Below, in pieces: positions 7,928 through 17,143 of a stretch of DNA of 64,000 nt. The position numbers and the translations under genes were made by a program. The stretch comes from Bryobacterales bacterium (GTDB lineage: Bacteria > Acidobacteriota > Terriglobia > Bryobacterales > UBA6623): contig JAPPMG010000015.1 in assembly GCA_028819215.1 (NCBI GenBank), positions 1 through 64,000 of the forward strand. Reading direction: 5' to 3'. The first letter of the stretch is position 1. Every line of letters begins with the position of its first letter. The notes beneath the pieces were generated by a model. The model had not been told where the DNA came from. It saw nothing but the letters and a program-made list of their open reading frames with translations, and searched no databases.

Positions 7928-9516
7928 AGGCAGGGGTTTCCGGCGGGAGAGCGCAGCCAGCGTCTCTGTACGCGTCGCTATGCGTCCCTGACTTCTCGGT
8001 CGCGGCGCTGCAGCGAGGGGAGCAGCGGCCAGGCCCGACGGCAGTTGCTTGCGGGCAGCCCCCTAATCGGTTTGTGCATGCCGCAGATGCTGGCGTCAGG
8101 CGGTGCGGGGTGCGTGTCGGTATGGTCTTGGCCGCAGCACAGGCGCGATACGCCAGCGCTGGGAAACTGCAGCCGTTGCGGGTATTGGATCGTGACGAGA
8201 AGGAAGAACAGCGGGTGCAGGGCCTGTTGCTGGAACTGGCGGAGAAGTCGACGCCGCGCTTTGAGGAGGTTGCGCCGGGGTTGCTCGCCCTCGATTTCAA
8301 GGGTCTGAGCGATCCGTACGCGGTGGCCGAGGATCTGGCATCCGGCGCGGCTGAGCTTGGCCTGAAGGCCAATGTCGCCGTTGCCGCGAATCGCCTTGTC
8401 GCCCTTAGCGCGGCGCGCACGCAGCCAGGCGTTACCCATGTCTACCCAGGCCAAGAGGAGGGTTTCCTGCAAGCTCTGCCGCTCGACACCCTGCTGCTGG
8501 ACGACGGGGAACTCAAGACGCTCAAACGCTGGGGGCTGCGCGCGGTGGGGGAGTTGGCGCGGCTGCCGCCTGAACAGTTGTCCGAGCGGTTCGGCGAGCG
8601 CGGGGCTTGCATGGCGCGGCTGGCACGGGGCAAGGAGAGTTCGACGCTGCAGGTCTACCAGCCGCCGGCAAGGCTGGAGATGAGCCGGGACTTTGACTGG
8701 GAGATCGAGGCGCTCGAGCCGCTCATGCTGGCCATGGCTGACATGCTGGAGCAGCTTTGCATCAGGCTGCATGACCTTGACTGGGCGGTGGCGGGCCTGA
8801 CCACGCGTTTGCGGCTGGTCGATGGCGGAGAGTTTGAGCGCACGATTGAGCTGCCGTCCCCGCTGAGCGACGCGCACGTTCTGCTGACGCTTGTACGGAT
8901 TGATTTGGCGGCACATCCGCCGCCGGCTGCGGTTGAGGGTGCGTGTGTGTTGGCCAAGCCCGTGGAGTGCCCCCCCCAGCGGCGGGCCCTGTTCGGGCCG
9001 GAATCGGCCAGCCCGGAGCGCATGGCGGTGATGTTGGCACGTCTGGGCGGCTTGGTCGGAAGCGAGCGAGTCGGTGCGCCGAGCGTGCCGGACACGTACA
9101 GACCGGGCGTGGCAGCGCTGAAGCTATTCCGGCCGACGCCAGAGAGGGCGAAGGCAAGGCGCAGGGCAGCGTCCGTCCGGGCATTGGCTACTTCCGAACC
9201 GATCGCTGCGCGGTCTTCTCGGCCCGCGCCGGCCTGTCCCCCCACGCCCCCAAGAACTGCTTTGGTCTTTCGCTGCTACCGGCCGTCCCATCCGGCAAGG
9301 GTGGTCCTGCACGAAGATCGGCCGGCTCAATTCGAAGCGCAGGGCGTGCGCGGTCCCGTGACAGCGTGCGCCGGCCCGTGGCACGTTTCGGGCGAGTGGT
9401 GGACGCCAGACGGCTGGCAGTACCAGGAATGGGATGTGGAAATTGCGGGCGGGCTCTACCGCGCTTGCTGCGAGCGCACGACCGGGGAGTGGTTCCTCGT
9501 GGGGGAGTACGACTGA
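7924..9516 (+). CDS. imuB: ImuB, Y-family polymerase-like protein
   Basis: 530 residues related to DinB/UmuC polymerases. The start at 7924 is fixed by the overlap with imuA and by the family-typical opening SLYASLCVPDFSVAAL. In active Y-family enzymes that strand carries a catalytic Asp followed by DxFyasVE; here the acids are missing, as in known ImuB proteins, which act as clamp-binding scaffolds rather than polymerases. The helix-hairpin-helix/thumb region (LKTLKRWGLRAVGELARLP, about 195-215) and the little-finger region follow. The C-terminal section ends in the family-typical EWDVEIAGGLYRACCERTTG. dnaE2 starts 34 bp later. Confidence 0.9.
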   Translation: MKAGVSGGRAQPASLYASLCVPDFSVAALQRGEQRPGPTAVACGQPPNRFVHAADAGVRRCGVRVGMVLAAAQARYASAGKLQPLRVLDRDEKEEQRVQGLLLELAEKSTPRFEEVAPGLLALDFKGLSDPYAVAEDLASGAAELGLKANVAVAANRLVALSAARTQPGVTHVYPGQEEGFLQALPLDTLLLDDGELKTLKRWGLRAVGELARLPPEQLSERFGERGACMARLARGKESSTLQVYQPPARLEMSRDFDWEIEALEPLMLAMADMLEQLCIRLHDLDWAVAGLTTRLRLVDGGEFERTIELPSPLSDAHVLLTLVRIDLAAHPPPAAVEGACVLAKPVECPPQRRALFGPESASPERMAVMLARLGGLVGSERVGAPSVPDTYRPGVAALKLFRPTPERAKARRRAASVRALATSEPIAARSSRPAPACPPTPPRTALVFRCYRPSHPARVVLHEDRPAQFEAQGVRGPVTACAGPWHVSGEWWTPDGWQYQEWDVEIAGGLYRACCERTTGEWFLVGEYD

Positions 9517-9550
9517 TCTTGGCGCTGTGCCCGGCGTGGGTAGGTTGCGT

Positions 9551-12500
9551 ATGTACATTGAGCTGCACAGTGCGTCAGGGTTCAGCTTCTTGGAAGGGGC
9601 GTCGGACCCGGAGGACTTGGTCGGGACGGCCGCGAGTCTCGGGCACGGGGCCTTGGCGCTGTGCGACCGGGATTCGGTTTCCGGAGCGCCGCGCTTGTTC
9701 CAAGCCGCGCGCGCCGCCGGCGTGCGCGCGCTGGTCGGCTGCGAAGTCTCGCTCGAACAGCAGGGGGTCAAGAAGGGGACGCCGAACGCGATTCTGGATC
9801 GGCGGCTGACGGTCTTGGTGCAAAGCCGCGTCGGGTACCGCAACCTCTGTCGCCTGCTCACCGGCATGAACCTGCGTGCGCCCAAGGGCGAGGGGCGGGC
9901 GCGCTGGCAGGACATTGAGGAACATTCCGCAGGGCTCGTCGCCTTGCTGCACGATTTGCGGGACGAGGATGCGGTGCGTGGCATCTTCGGGCCCGGCAAT
10001 GTGTACGTCGAACTGCAGCGCCATTTGATCCGCGAGCAGGAATGTGCCAATCGCGCCCGCATCGAATTTGCGCGGGCACATGGCCTGCCCTTGCTTGCCA
10101 CGAACGGTGTCCGCTATGACACTGCGGACCGCAAGCACCTTTTCGACGCGCTGACCTGCCTCCGTTTCAAGCGCAAGCTGGACAACGCGGGGCGATTGCT
10201 CGACGCTAACGCCGAGCGCTGCCTGAAGTCCTCTCGCGAGATGGAGCGCCTCTTCGCAGATTTTCCGGAAGCGGTGGCGGAGACGGCTGAGCTGAGCCGG
10301 CGGCTCAGCTTCACGCTGGAGGACCTGGGCTACGAGTTTCCGCGCTACCCCTTGCCGCCGGGCGAGACGGCGGCTTCCTACTTGCGCGAGCAGACCTTGC
10401 GCGGCGCGTCCGAGCGCTATCGCAAAGCGTCTCATCGCGCCAAGGCATTGCGCCAGATCGACCGCGAGCTGGCGGTGATCCGCAAGCTCGAGCTGGAAGG
10501 CTACTTTCTGATCGTTTGGGACTTGGTCGAATTCGCCCGCCGCAGCGGCATCCTGTGCCAAGGCCGGGGCTCGGCCGCCAACTCTGCCGTCTGCTACGCG
10601 CTCGGCATTACGGCCGTCGATCCGGTCGGGATGGACCTGCTCTTCGAGCGGTTTCTCTCGGAGGAGCGGGGGGAGTGGCCCGACATCGACCTCGACCTGC
10701 CGTCCGGAGAGCAGCGCGAGCGCGTCATCCAGCACGTCTACGCGCGTTACGGGGAGCGCGGGGCCGCCATGACCGCCAATGTGATCACCTATCGCGGCCG
10801 CAGCGCCGTGCGCGAGACGGGCAAGGTGCTGGGGTTCCCGGACGAGATGATCGCAGAGCTGGCAAGGTCCTTCAGCAGATTTGAATATCTCGACAGTCAT
10901 GACGGCCTGTTCCAGCACGCGTCGGAGGCAGGGCTGGATCGCAGTGACCCGCGCGTGGCCCATTGGCTGAGACTGTGCCTGGACATTCGGGGGCTGCCGC
11001 GCCATCTGGGGCAGCACTCCGGCGGGATGGTCGTCTGCCAGGGCGACCTCGACGCAGTCGTGCCGCTGGAAAATGCCCGCATGCAAGACCGGGTAGTCGT
11101 CCAGTGGGACAAGGAGGACTGCGCCGACCTCGGCATCGTGAAGGTGGACTTGCTGGGCTTAGGCATGATGGCGGTGCTAGAGGAAGCAACGGCGACTATC
11201 CGCTCTAGGGGGGGCGAGTTCGACATGGCCCGCATCCCTGACAAGGACCCCAAGACGTATCAGATGATCCAACGGGCGGACACCGTGGGAGTCTTTCAGA
11301 TCGAGAGCCGTGCCCAGATGGCGACCTTGCCGCGCATCCGCCCGGCCTGCTTCTACGATCTGGTCGTCGAGGTGGCCATCATCCGCCCCGGCCCGATCAC
11401 GGGCAACATGGTGCATCCCTATATCAACAGGCGGCTCGGGCGCGAGCCGGTCCGCTACCCCCATCCGTCGCTCGAGCCGATTCTCAAGCGAACGCTAGGC
11501 GTGCCGCTGTTTCAAGAGCAGCTGTTGCGCATGGCGATGACGGCGGCGGGATTCACTGGCGGGCAGGCCGAGCAGTTGCGGAGGGCGATGGGGTTCAAGC
11601 GCTCGGTGGAGCGCATGGGCGAGCTGGAGGGGCGGCTCCTCCAAGGCCTTGCCCGCAACGGCATCGAAGGGGCGGCGGCCGCTGAGATCGTGAAGTCGAT
11701 TTCGTCATTTGCGCTGTACGGCTTTCCCGAGTCGCACTCGGCTAGCTTCGCCCTGCTGGCGTATGCCAGTTCGTACTTGAAGGCGCACTATCCGGCGGAA
11801 TTCCTGGCGGCCCTGCTCAACTGCCAGCCGATGGGCTTCTATTCGCCGGCCGTCTTGGTCAAGGACGCTCAGCGGCACGGCGTGCGCGTGCTGCCGATCG
11901 ATGTCAATGCGTCGGACGTGCGCTGCACCGTGGTCGACCTGCCCGCGGCGGAGGCCAGCAGTGCTGCTGGCGTGCGCTTGGGGCTGGCGTATGTCAGTGA
12001 ATTGCGCTCCGAGGCGGCTGCGAAGATCGTTGCGGACCGGGCCGAGCGATCTGCCTTCCGGTCGATTGGCGAGTTTTCTCGGCGCGTCCGGCTGCAGAAG
12101 AACGAACTCGACACGCTGGCCGAGATCGGTGCCCTGAACTCTCTCGGCGCCGGCCTGCACCGGCGCGAGGCAATGTGGCAGGTGGAGGGCGCTTGGCGCC
12201 CGAAGGGACCTCTCTTCGACGCTCAGGACGACAGCTTGCCCGAGCCCGGCCCGCTTGCTCCGATGGAGCCCCTGGAGCGTCTCGAGTCGGACTACCGCGG
12301 GGCCGGCCTGACGGTTGGCAAGCATCCGATGCACTACTTGCGCGGACAGTTGGCGAGTGAGGGCGTGCTGTCCTCGCGGGATCTCGAGGCGACCCCCAAC
12401 GGGCAGCGCGTGCGGGCGGCCGGAGCCGTCATCACCCGGCAGCGGCCGGGCACGGCCAAAGGCTTTTGCTTTGTCACGCTCGAGGACGAGCTGGGCGTGG

Positions 12501-12679
12501 CGAACCTCATCCTGACGCCGCAGGTGTTTCAAGCGAATCGGTTCACGGTGATGCACGAGCCGTTCCTGTTGGCGGAGGGTGTGCTGCAGAACGCGGAGGG
12601 CACGGTCTCGGTGAAAGTGGACGCCTTGAAGCCGCTGACCGCACCGGCGCTGGGCCTTCAGTCACACGACTTCCACTGA
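9551..12679 (+). CDS. dnaE2: Error-prone DNA polymerase III alpha (DnaE2)
   Basis: A 1042-residue C-family polymerase that carries out mutagenic lesion bypass with ImuA and ImuB. The ATG at 9551 gives the canonical PHP-domain start YIELHSASGFSFLEGAS. The palm holds the catalytic signature WPDIDLDLPSGEQR (about residues 376-389). The finger region has the typical ITYRGRSAVRETGKVLGF. The segment YGFPESHSASFALLAYASSYLKAH (described in part) is diagnostic for the DnaE2 group. A C-terminal OB fold (about 950-1000) ends the protein. It is shorter than replicative DnaE1 because it lacks most of the C-terminal tau-binding part. It is the last gene of the imuA-imuB-dnaE2 operon. Confidence 0.96.
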   Translation: MYIELHSASGFSFLEGASDPEDLVGTAASLGHGALALCDRDSVSGAPRLFQAARAAGVRALVGCEVSLEQQGVKKGTPNAILDRRLTVLVQSRVGYRNLCRLLTGMNLRAPKGEGRARWQDIEEHSAGLVALLHDLRDEDAVRGIFGPGNVYVELQRHLIREQECANRARIEFARAHGLPLLATNGVRYDTADRKHLFDALTCLRFKRKLDNAGRLLDANAERCLKSSREMERLFADFPEAVAETAELSRRLSFTLEDLGYEFPRYPLPPGETAASYLREQTLRGASERYRKASHRAKALRQIDRELAVIRKLELEGYFLIVWDLVEFARRSGILCQGRGSAANSAVCYALGITAVDPVGMDLLFERFLSEERGEWPDIDLDLPSGEQRERVIQHVYARYGERGAAMTANVITYRGRSAVRETGKVLGFPDEMIAELARSFSRFEYLDSHDGLFQHASEAGLDRSDPRVAHWLRLCLDIRGLPRHLGQHSGGMVVCQGDLDAVVPLENARMQDRVVVQWDKEDCADLGIVKVDLLGLGMMAVLEEATATIRSRGGEFDMARIPDKDPKTYQMIQRADTVGVFQIESRAQMATLPRIRPACFYDLVVEVAIIRPGPITGNMVHPYINRRLGREPVRYPHPSLEPILKRTLGVPLFQEQLLRMAMTAAGFTGGQAEQLRRAMGFKRSVERMGELEGRLLQGLARNGIEGAAAAEIVKSISSFALYGFPESHSASFALLAYASSYLKAHYPAEFLAALLNCQPMGFYSPAVLVKDAQRHGVRVLPIDVNASDVRCTVVDLPAAEASSAAGVRLGLAYVSELRSEAAAKIVADRAERSAFRSIGEFSRRVRLQKNELDTLAEIGALNSLGAGLHRREAMWQVEGAWRPKGPLFDAQDDSLPEPGPLAPMEPLERLESDYRGAGLTVGKHPMHYLRGQLASEGVLSSRDLEATPNGQRVRAAGAVITRQRPGTAKGFCFVTLEDELGVANLILTPQVFQANRFTVMHEPFLLAEGVLQNAEGTVSVKVDALKPLTAPALGLQSHDFH

Positions 12680-12776
12680 GCCCGCAGCCGCTGGCGGTCG
12701 GCGCATCTAGGCACTGACACTCTGCGCGCGCCCCATAGTCGGCACAGTTCTTGCCCGTGCTACGGTAACTGCCTGC

Positions 12777-13223
12777 ATGTCTGAAACTCTGACGCTTCGC
12801 TACCGGAAACTCCGTGAGTCCGCGATTGCGCCTGAGTTCGCCCACGGGGCCGCGGAAGACGCTGGAATGGACTTGTATTCGTCCGAGGAGGTCGAGCTGC
12901 CGCCCTCCGAGTGGCGCAACGTCGGAACCGGGATCTGCATCGAGATACCGCCAGGTTTCGAAGGCCAGCTTCGGCCGCGCAGCGGTTTGGCGCGCCGGCA
13001 CGGTCTCACGCTGCTGAACAGCCCGGCCACGATCGATCCCGGCTATCGCGGCGAACTGCGTGTCACGCTGATCAACTTTGGCAAGGAGCCGTATCAGATC
13101 CGGCCCGGAGACCGGATCGCCCAGCTAGTTATCGCAAGGTATGCCAGCGTGCGCTGGGAGCTTGCCGAGTCCCTTGAAGCGAGTCGGCGCGGGCCGGGAG
13201 GGTTCGGGTCCACGGGCCGCTGA
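12777..13223 (+). CDS. dut: dUTP diphosphatase
   Basis: Trimeric dUTPase of 148 residues that hydrolyses dUTP to dUMP, keeping uracil out of DNA. All five family motifs are seen in order: AGMDLYSS (1), RPRSGLARRHG (2), PATIDPGYRGELRV (3), GDRIAQLVI (4) and the flexible RGPGGFGSTGR tail (5). The catalytic Asp is in motif 3. It follows dnaE2 with a 97-bp gap and may be independently transcribed. It converges with the DUF1553 gene 27 bp away. Confidence 0.96.
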   Translation: MSETLTLRYRKLRESAIAPEFAHGAAEDAGMDLYSSEEVELPPSEWRNVGTGICIEIPPGFEGQLRPRSGLARRHGLTLLNSPATIDPGYRGELRVTLINFGKEPYQIRPGDRIAQLVIARYASVRWELAESLEASRRGPGGFGSTGR

Positions 13224-13250
13224 AGACCGGGTCGGAGCCCAAGCCCCGCA

Positions 13251-15737
13251 CTATTGCCGGTACAAGAACTCGTTGAGGTTGAAGAGCGTCTGGCAGAGGT
13301 CGACCAACCCTGTCGGCGTGCTGCCGACGAAGGCCAGCGCCTTGTTCATCTCGGTTTCGCTGGGCTTGCGCGCCAAGGCCAGTTCAAAGGCGTGGTTGAC
13401 TTGGGCTCTCGCTTTGTGCCCCGCTTCCAGCGCCACGCGCTGGGCGAAGTGCTTGGCGTGCAACAGCACTTCGGCGTTGTTCATCAGCAGCAGGGATTGC
13501 GGCGCCACCGTCGAGCGGGTGCGCTGGCTACACGACGAGACCATGTCCGGCTGGTCAAACGCCTCGAACATCGGATAGCGGATCGATCGCTTCGAGAACA
13601 CGTAGATGCTGCGGCGCCAACTCTCCGGATCGCCGATTGCCAGTCCCAGCCAGGTCCGGTCGGTGCTGGACTGGAACAGTGTCGGGTCGATGTATGGCCG
13701 GACCGCCGGTCCTCCCACCTTCAGATCCAGCGTGCCCGCGACCGATAGGATCTGGTCGCGGATGATTTCCGCCTCGTGGCGGTTGCGGCTTTGCCGCCAG
13801 AAGTACTTGTTATCGCTGTCCTTGGCGAGGTTCTCCGGCAGATCCCGGCTGGCCATGCGATAGGCATCCGAAGTCAGCATCAGGCGGTGCAGGTGCTTGA
13901 TCGACCAGCCCGAGTCGATGAACTCAAGTGCCAGCCAATCCAGCAGCTCGGGATGGCTGGGCAGCATGCCGGTCTTGCCGAAGTTGCTCGTCGTGCGCAC
14001 GATGCCCTCGCCGAAATGGTGTTGCCAGATGCGGTTGACCATTACGCGAGCGGTGAGGGGGTTGGTATCCGATGCGATCCATTCGGCGAAGTGCTTGCGG
14101 CGCCAACTCGTCTTGGCCGACGGGGGAGGGGCAGGGAATTGCGGTTCGATGCGGGCCGCGACAGTCAGCACTCCGGGCTGCATCAGCGATCCCTTGCTGC
14201 CCGGGTCCCCGCGGTGAAGGAAGTACGACGGCAGAGGATCACGGGCGTCTTCGGTGACGGTTCGGGCCGTAGGGTAAGGATCGGGCCGCTCGGTCTCGAG
14301 ATCCTTGATCTGCAACTGGGTGTCGCGGTGCTCGGAGGCTTCGCTGGCGTCCATTCGCGCCAGCATGTCCTCGACACTGATTTGCTTGAAGAGCGCCTCT
14401 ACCTGCCGGGCGTTGAGGCGCTGGGACTTGGTCCGCTCTTCCGCAGGCGTCTCCCAAGCTGTCCGGTAGTACCTCGGCAGAGTGTCAAGCTTGGCTTCGA
14501 ACAACGCCTTGCGGTGCGGCTCTTGCAGTTGCGCCAAGCGTTCCCTGAGGGGCTTTTGCTGGGCAGTGACCCTCTTGTTGAGCGCTTCGTGCTCGGCAAC
14601 AATCTCCGGGGCTACGAGCGGGAAGTCGATCTCCTTGGTCGAGAAGAACACCGCCTGCATCTGGTAGTAGTCCTTCTGCGCGATCGGGTCGAACTTATGG
14701 TTGTGACAGCGCGCGCACTGCGCGGTCACCGCCAGGAACGTCTGCGCCGTCGTGGCGACGTTGTCGTCGAGCTCGTCCATCCGGGTGCGCTCGTCCTTGA
14801 TGTTGTTGTCGAGCACCATCCTCAGGTAGCCGGTTGCGACATTGGATTCCCGCGAGTCGGGCGCGATCTCGTCACCGGCGATCTGCTCCTTGATGAACAG
14901 GTCGAACGGCTTGTCGTTGTTAAACGCATCGACGACATAGTCGCGGTAGCGCCACATGGTGGGCCAGTCGAAGTCACGCTCGTAGCCTCCCGAGTCGGCG
15001 TAGTGGACAAGGTCGAGCCAGTGGCGGCCCCAGCGCTCGCCGTAGTGCGGCGACTCCAGCAGTCGTTCGACGAGCGAAGCCCAGGCTCCGGCAGATTCGT
15101 CGGCCAGGAAGTCGCGAACCTGTTGAAGAGTTGGGGGCAGACCGGTCAGATCCAGGTAGAGACGGCGAACCAGGGTCCGACGGTTGGCCGGAGGGCTCTT
15201 GGCCAGCCCCTGCTCGCGGATGCTGGCGTCCAAGAATGCGTCGATGGGATTTCCGCTCCCGTCGCCGGGCACCGGATGCCTTACGGGACCCACGAAGGCC
15301 CACCACGCGCGCTCCTCGTCGGTGATGGGACGTTCCTCCAGTTTGCTCAGGGCTTCGAGCCGCTCCGCTTCCTCGTCGGAGACCGCGCCTTCGGGCATCG
15401 GTGCGCCGGCCATGATCCACTTGCGCAGCACCTCGATCTTTTCGTCGGACAGCTTGCTGCCGGGAGGCATGTGCGGCTTGGTCTGGTGGTTCACCAAGCG
15501 CCACAGCCAGCTCAATCGGAGGTTTGAGCCCACCACCGCGGCCCCGCGCTCGCCACCGGTGAGGATCTTCTCGCGCGTGCGCAGATCCAAGCCGGACTGC
15601 TGGATCGCCGCGCCGTGGCACATCTGGCAGTCCTGCTTCAGGATCGCGTTGGCCTCGTCTGCCAAGTCGTTCGCTGCCGCTAAGGCCGGTATGGCGACTA
15701 GCAGTGCAAGGGTGCGGAGGTTCATCTTTTTGACCAT
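13251..15737 (-). CDS. PSCyt1-DUF1549-DUF1553 secreted cytochrome protein
   Basis: 828 residues with the standard Planctomycete/Acidobacteria architecture. It has a signal peptide (MVKKMNLRTLALLVAIPALA), a c-type heme domain with CQMCH (Cys 37, Cys 40, His 41), then DUF1549 (PSCyt2; RRLYLDLTGLPPT near 200) with a second CARCHNHKFDPI motif, and the C-terminal DUF1553 (PSD1; LTARVMVNRIWQHHFGEGIV). Function of the family is unproven; heme motifs and export suggest periplasmic electron transfer linked to sugar or sulfated-glycan metabolism. The usual DUF1501 partner gene is absent here, unlike the pair at 40.9 kb. ATG 15725 is an alternative start. Confidence 0.9.
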   Translation of the reverse strand: MVKKMNLRTLALLVAIPALAAANDLADEANAILKQDCQMCHGAAIQQSGLDLRTREKILTGGERGAAVVGSNLRLSWLWRLVNHQTKPHMPPGSKLSDEKIEVLRKWIMAGAPMPEGAVSDEEAERLEALSKLEERPITDEERAWWAFVGPVRHPVPGDGSGNPIDAFLDASIREQGLAKSPPANRRTLVRRLYLDLTGLPPTLQQVRDFLADESAGAWASLVERLLESPHYGERWGRHWLDLVHYADSGGYERDFDWPTMWRYRDYVVDAFNNDKPFDLFIKEQIAGDEIAPDSRESNVATGYLRMVLDNNIKDERTRMDELDDNVATTAQTFLAVTAQCARCHNHKFDPIAQKDYYQMQAVFFSTKEIDFPLVAPEIVAEHEALNKRVTAQQKPLRERLAQLQEPHRKALFEAKLDTLPRYYRTAWETPAEERTKSQRLNARQVEALFKQISVEDMLARMDASEASEHRDTQLQIKDLETERPDPYPTARTVTEDARDPLPSYFLHRGDPGSKGSLMQPGVLTVAARIEPQFPAPPPSAKTSWRRKHFAEWIASDTNPLTARVMVNRIWQHHFGEGIVRTTSNFGKTGMLPSHPELLDWLALEFIDSGWSIKHLHRLMLTSDAYRMASRDLPENLAKDSDNKYFWRQSRNRHEAEIIRDQILSVAGTLDLKVGGPAVRPYIDPTLFQSSTDRTWLGLAIGDPESWRRSIYVFSKRSIRYPMFEAFDQPDMVSSCSQRTRSTVAPQSLLLMNNAEVLLHAKHFAQRVALEAGHKARAQVNHAFELALARKPSETEMNKALAFVGSTPTGLVDLCQTLFNLNEFLYRQ

Positions 15738-15957
15738 TGTCGTTTCAACCGACCGCAGTTGCAACTGAAGCGTGGAGACAGTCTAGGTCTTGGCAGTCAG
15801 TGCCCATGAGACGCCCAGTGGGCCCGACATCCGGGCAGGGGCAGCGGTGCGCCTGCCCGGCGGTGTCAGAGCGAAAGCGCCAGTTCGAGAACCGAAACGG
15901 TAGCCTACGATATCGATAGGGGCGGCACGAGATGCTGCGCCTAGGCTAGGGACGCCG

Positions 15958-17124
15958 ATGAGACGTTGCTACTTCGACCACAACGCGACCACACCTGTGG
16001 ATCCCGGTGTCCTGGAAGCGATGCTGCCGTACTACGGGCCCGAGTACGGCAACGCATCCAGCTTGCACAGCTTCGGACAAGACGCGCGCCAAGGGGTGGA
16101 GTCCGCTCGACGCCAGGTTGCGGCCCAGCTTGGATGTGACGCGAAGGATGTCGTGTTCACCAGCGGAGGGACGGAAGCCGATAACCTAGCAGTCTTTGGC
16201 ACGGTCCGGTCGACATCCGGGCCATCGCGCCATGTCGTGACGACGCAGATCGAGCACCCGGCGGTGCTCAACGCCTGCGAGCAACTCGAGCGCGAAGGCG
16301 TGGACGTGACCTACCTGCCGGTGTCCGGCGAGGGCATCGTCGCGCCAGACGACGTGCGTGCAGCTGTGCGCTCCGCCACCGTGCTCATCACGGTCATGCA
16401 TGCCAACAACGAACTCGGCACAGTGCAGCCGATCGATGAGATCGGCTCGATCGCTCGCGACGCAGGTGTTCTGTTTCACACCGACGGCGTGCAGAGCTTC
16501 GGCAAGGTCCCGACCCGGGTCGAGGAACTCGGGGTGGACTTCTTCAGCTTGAGCGCTCACAAGATCTACGGCCCGAAGGGTGCCGGGGCGCTCTATGTGC
16601 GGCGGGGCGTTCAACTCGCCAAGGTGCAGTACGGCGGCAGTCACGAGCGGGACCGCCGTCCGGGCACCGAGAACGTACCGGGGATCGTCGGCCTTGGCGC
16701 GGCCGCCGAGTTGGTGGGAGCGGACCGCGATGAGGAGAACGCAAGGGTGGGCCGGTTGCGAGACCGGTTCGAGCGCGAATTGCTAGGCGCCATTCCGGAC
16801 GCGCACGTGCATGCGCTGAATTCTCCGCGCCTGCCGACCACATCGAGCGTGCGGTTCGACCATGCCGACTCGGAACCGCTGCTGATTTCCCTCGACCTGC
16901 AGGGATTCGCGGTCTCCAGTGGATCAGCCTGCTCCAGCGGGGCGGTGAAGCCGTCTCACGTGCTCACCGCCATTGGCCTGAGCCGCGATCAGGCCAAATC
17001 GACGCTGCGCTTCTCCCTAGGGAGACAGACGGACGAAGAGCAGGTGGACGCACTACTGGCGGCGCTGCCCGGAATGGTGGAACGCCTGAGGATCCTCTCC
17101 CCGAGCTGGGCCGGGACCGCTTGA
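15958..17124 (+). CDS. Cysteine desulfurase (IscS/NifS family)
   Basis: PLP enzyme of 388 residues that removes sulfur from cysteine for Fe-S cluster and thio-cofactor assembly. It has the N-terminal YFDHNATTPVDP signature, His 100 (IEHPAV), the PLP lysine Lys 202 in LSAHKIYGPKG, and catalytic Cys 325 in SSGSACSSGAV on the longer loop typical of group I enzymes. No iscU, iscR or nifU is adjacent, so the assignment between IscS and NifS is open. No clear ribosome-binding site precedes the ATG. The gene converges with the PQQ dehydrogenase, leaving 19 bp between them. Confidence 0.95.
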   Translation: MRRCYFDHNATTPVDPGVLEAMLPYYGPEYGNASSLHSFGQDARQGVESARRQVAAQLGCDAKDVVFTSGGTEADNLAVFGTVRSTSGPSRHVVTTQIEHPAVLNACEQLEREGVDVTYLPVSGEGIVAPDDVRAAVRSATVLITVMHANNELGTVQPIDEIGSIARDAGVLFHTDGVQSFGKVPTRVEELGVDFFSLSAHKIYGPKGAGALYVRRGVQLAKVQYGGSHERDRRPGTENVPGIVGLGAAAELVGADRDEENARVGRLRDRFERELLGAIPDAHVHALNSPRLPTTSSVRFDHADSEPLLISLDLQGFAVSSGSACSSGAVKPSHVLTAIGLSRDQAKSTLRFSLGRQTDEEQVDALLAALPGMVERLRILSPSWAGTA

Positions 17125-17143
17125 CCGCGCCCGGCCCGGCAGC

